DNA of 52,453 nt from Alphaproteobacteria bacterium (GTDB lineage Bacteria > Pseudomonadota > Alphaproteobacteria > Rs-D84): assembly GCA_017443235.1 (NCBI GenBank), contig JAFSOV010000005.1, positions 1 to 52,453 of the forward strand, written 5' to 3'. Under the pieces are notes generated by a model. That model had not been told where the DNA came from. It worked only from the letters and a program-made list of their open reading frames with translations, and made no database searches. Position 1 is the first letter of the stretch. Every line of letters begins with the position of its first letter. Positions 50,692 to 52,453 of this stretch are shown here, in pieces. A program made the position numbers and the translations under genes.

Positions 50692-51810
50692 ATGGAATTT
50701 TCTGTGTTTCGTCAGGTTTTAATCCGGGCGTTGGGTCACATGCAGTCTATTGTTGAAAAACGTGCAACTTTGCCGATTTTGATGAATGTTAAATTGGATG
50801 TGGGTGATGATTTGGTTTTGTCTGCAACCAATGTAGATTTGGAATTGGTCGAACATGTGGCCGCCGATGTGACGTTGGGTGGAAAAATCACTGTGCCGGT
50901 TCAAATGCTTTATGATATTGTGCGTAAATTGCCGGACGATGCGGAAATATCTTTCAAACAATCGGGTGATTCTTTGGTCGTGACCAGTGGTCGCGCAGTG
51001 TTCCATTTGCCGACTTTGCCGGCGGAAAATTTCCCGGCCATGGCGGGCAGCAATTTAACCACAAAATTCCAAATGACAACCGGTGATTTGGCGCACCTGA
51101 TAAACCAAACCAAGTTTGCAATTCCAACGGACGATGTGCGTTATCATTTGGGCGGAATTTATTTCCATATTTCGAACGATGATGGTAAAAATAAATTGAC
51201 GGCGGTTGCAACCGATGCACAACGTATGGCACTGTGTGCGATGGTGGCCCCGGCGGGTTCGGCGGATATGCCGGCGGTTATTTTGCCGCGCCGCGTTATT
51301 GGCGAATTGTCTAAATTATTGGAAGACGCAACCGTTGATGATGTCAATGTTGAATTGTCTGATACCAAGGCACGGTTCACAATTGGTGCCGCCATTTTAA
51401 CCAGCAAATTGGTCGATGCCCAGTATCCAAATTATCGCGTGGTTATACCTAAGGGTAATGACAAGATTGCGATTATGGACCGCAAACAATTCTTGAACGC
51501 GGTTGATTTAGTTTCGGTGGCCAGTATTGATAAAACAAAATCTGTTCAGTTGACATTTTCTATGAACAAATTGGTTGTGAACGCGTCCAGTCCAGATGCC
51601 GGAACCGCAACCCAAGAACTAGATATCGAATACAATGGCGATGCATCGTTCAGTGTGACATTTAATGTAAAGTTCCTTATGGATGTTGCAGGCCAGGTTG
51701 AAGGTGAAAAATTCCAGATGGAAATGCAGGACCCACTTTCGCCGACGATTATCAAATCAACCAACAAAGATACGGATGCGTTGTTCATTTTGATGCCAAT
51801 GCGGATGTAG
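50692..51810 (+). CDS. dnaN: DNA polymerase III beta sliding clamp
   Basis: The product is 372 aa, the standard clamp length with three matching domains. It begins MEFSVFRQVLIRALGHMQSI and has PILMNVKLDV, the inter-domain FPAMAGSN, DDVRYHLGGIYFH, ATDAQRMALC and the terminal LFILMPMRM. It tethers polymerase III to DNA. CAGGAGCGTAAA precedes the ATG. Its TAG stop runs into GTGGTTAGT, close to the cassette-border 11-mer. Confidence 0.97.
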   Translation: MEFSVFRQVLIRALGHMQSIVEKRATLPILMNVKLDVGDDLVLSATNVDLELVEHVAADVTLGGKITVPVQMLYDIVRKLPDDAEISFKQSGDSLVVTSGRAVFHLPTLPAENFPAMAGSNLTTKFQMTTGDLAHLINQTKFAIPTDDVRYHLGGIYFHISNDDGKNKLTAVATDAQRMALCAMVAPAGSADMPAVILPRRVIGELSKLLEDATVDDVNVELSDTKARFTIGAAILTSKLVDAQYPNYRVVIPKGNDKIAIMDRKQFLNAVDLVSVASIDKTKSVQLTFSMNKLVVNASSPDAGTATQELDIEYNGDASFSVTFNVKFLMDVAGQVEGEKFQMEMQDPLSPTIIKSTNKDTDALFILMPMRM

Positions 51811-51819
51811 GTGGTTAGT

Positions 51820-51845
51820 GCGGGGCGAATGCCCCGCGTTTTTTT
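51820..51845 (+). terminator. dnaN intrinsic terminator
   Basis: GCGGGGC (51820-51826) / GCCCCGC (51831-51837) with loop GAAT, followed by a T-run (51839-51845). Confidence 0.9.
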
Positions 51846-52007
51846 AACTCGTCATCCCGTGCTTGACACGGGATCCCTGCGTCACCGCCTGATAATAAAA
51901 ATTTCCAGATAGTTCATATTTTGCCTAATTATTTAATACCCACAGAACTGTCATGGCGAGCAAGGGTCCACCCACAAAATTTTTCAAATTTTGCGGGGCC
52001 CGATGCG
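51846..52007. repeat. REP-like palindromes after dnaN
   Basis: No gene is seen here. GTCATCCCGTG-CTTGA-CACGGGAT (about 51851-51872) is a hairpin of the same GTCATCCCG family as the pair downstream of thrS. GTCATGGCGAGC follows near 51950. Together with the conserved block at 52008 this is an accessory, repeat-rich gap. Confidence 0.6.
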
Positions 52008-52203
52008 CCGGGATGACGGCGGAAATCCGCCGGTTTTTGGGTGTGGGGTGGTCACAAAAAACGTACCTTTTTGTCCACCACTTTTTTTAGAAATTCCGAT
52101 TCAGTAAAATCAATTACTTATAAAACATTACCCCTGGTCACAAAAAAGGTACCTTTTTTGTTACCATATATAACAGGTAAAAAGAGGGGAAAATATGAGC
52201 AAA
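52008..52203 (+). promoter_or_regulatory. Conserved ~195-bp upstream block, copy 2
   Basis: Closely matches 27236-27430. It has the hairpin CGGCGGA (52017-52023) / TCCGCCG (52026-52032) with T-run, a degenerate half-site at 52051, and the 28-bp palindrome at 52137-52164 (identical to copy 1). A TATATAA element and AGAGGGG lie before the ATG. The spacing of 86 bases between half-site and palindrome is the same as in copy 1. Confidence 0.75.
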
Positions 52204-52453
52204 AAATTATTACTTGCAACAATCGCATCCGTTTTATCAATCAATGCATACGCAGTATCATCCACCGTCACATCGCAAGATTACGTCGATGCAAAGGATG
52301 CATTGAAACAAAATTTAATTGAAGCAACTGACCAGGATTTTCCCGCCGGCAGTGTTGTTGAAACAACCGATGAAGATGGTTCCGTCACTCAACGCGGAAT
52401 TTGTGATGCCGATGCGGATGGTGATGGCTATTGCAACGATAATTTCTTGGTGA
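52195..52453 (+). CDS. DGR-target-like secreted protein, cut by the window end
   Basis: Only the first 86 codons are in the window. The product has a signal peptide (about 1-20, INAYA), then VTSQDYVDAKDALKQNLIEA, the same family segment as in the DGR target and in the short paralogue. The C-terminal part, and whether it carries a variable repeat, cannot be seen. Residues 66-86 (ICDADADGDGYCND) contain an Asp-rich loop that could bind calcium. Confidence 0.8.
   Translation, partial: MSKKLLLATIASVLSINAYAVSSTVTSQDYVDAKDALKQNLIEATDQDFPAGSVVETTDEDGSVTQRGICDADADGDGYCNDNFLV

Noticed and set aside
1..52453. CRISPR arrays or phage structural genes
   Set aside because: No regularly spaced repeat-spacer pattern and no terminase, capsid, tail or integrase genes were found.

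Overview
The window reads as a bacterial chromosome segment, most likely from a host-associated, uncultured alphaproteobacterium with a fairly small genome. This is an inference from the housekeeping set: tatA apart from tatB-tatC, a GatCAB amidotransferase, a Suf Fe-S system, LolA, a LysM/LytM lipoprotein, parE, a cysteine-poor DksA and DnaA/DnaN. It also rests on the small intergenic gaps, frequent ATGA-type overlaps and the modest GC content. No rRNA, CRISPR array, transposase or phage structural gene was seen.

The standout is a complete diversity-generating retroelement (DGR) at 95-3004. It holds a secreted target protein whose last ~45 codons form a variable repeat (VR, 985-1116), a strong hairpin just downstream of the VR, a non-coding template repeat (TR, 1311-1442), a structured spacer RNA, a small accessory protein and a DGR-type reverse transcriptase. 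VR and TR align without gaps over 132 bp. They differ at 13 positions, and all 13 are adenines in the TR, which is the signature of adenine-specific mutagenic retrohoming. Two more genes share the N-terminal region of the target (27422-27919, complete but short, with no VR; and 52195 to the window end, cut off). Both sit behind a ~195 bp conserved upstream block carrying an identical 28-bp palindrome.

Layout: DGR (1-3004); thrS, a small lipoprotein, a SPOR protein and tatA (3083-6290); trxA-dksA on the minus strand; sufS-sufT-sufE, ftsL-ftsI, recJ-nrnA-lolA-tatB-tatC and an NlpD-like lipoprotein (7066-16898); a repeat-rich gap ending in tRNA-Lys; three envelope genes (17593-20539); a minus-strand block of miaB, two small genes and gatB, then tRNA-Phe and gatC-hyp-hyp-gatA; ruvX; a repeat-bounded cassette with the short target paralogue (27098-28119); a permease and a sufB-sufC operon (minus); a type IVB-pilus-like operon (31857-34578); small paralogous proteins, rpsT, plsY and dprA; dnaA; an OmpA-like protein; parE, dnaJ, pgsA and uvrC; a prepilin, an Rlu pseudouridine synthase, AsmA and dnaN; and a second repeat-rich segment leading to the third target-like gene.

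Functional themes are cell envelope and surface display (DGR target family, beta-barrels, autotransporter-like protein, pilus secretin and prepilin, Lol, Tat, AsmA), Fe-S assembly split over two loci, and DNA replication and repair. Several classes of small palindromic repeats recur at gene ends and inside coding linkers, and they appear to delimit the accessory surface-protein cassettes.
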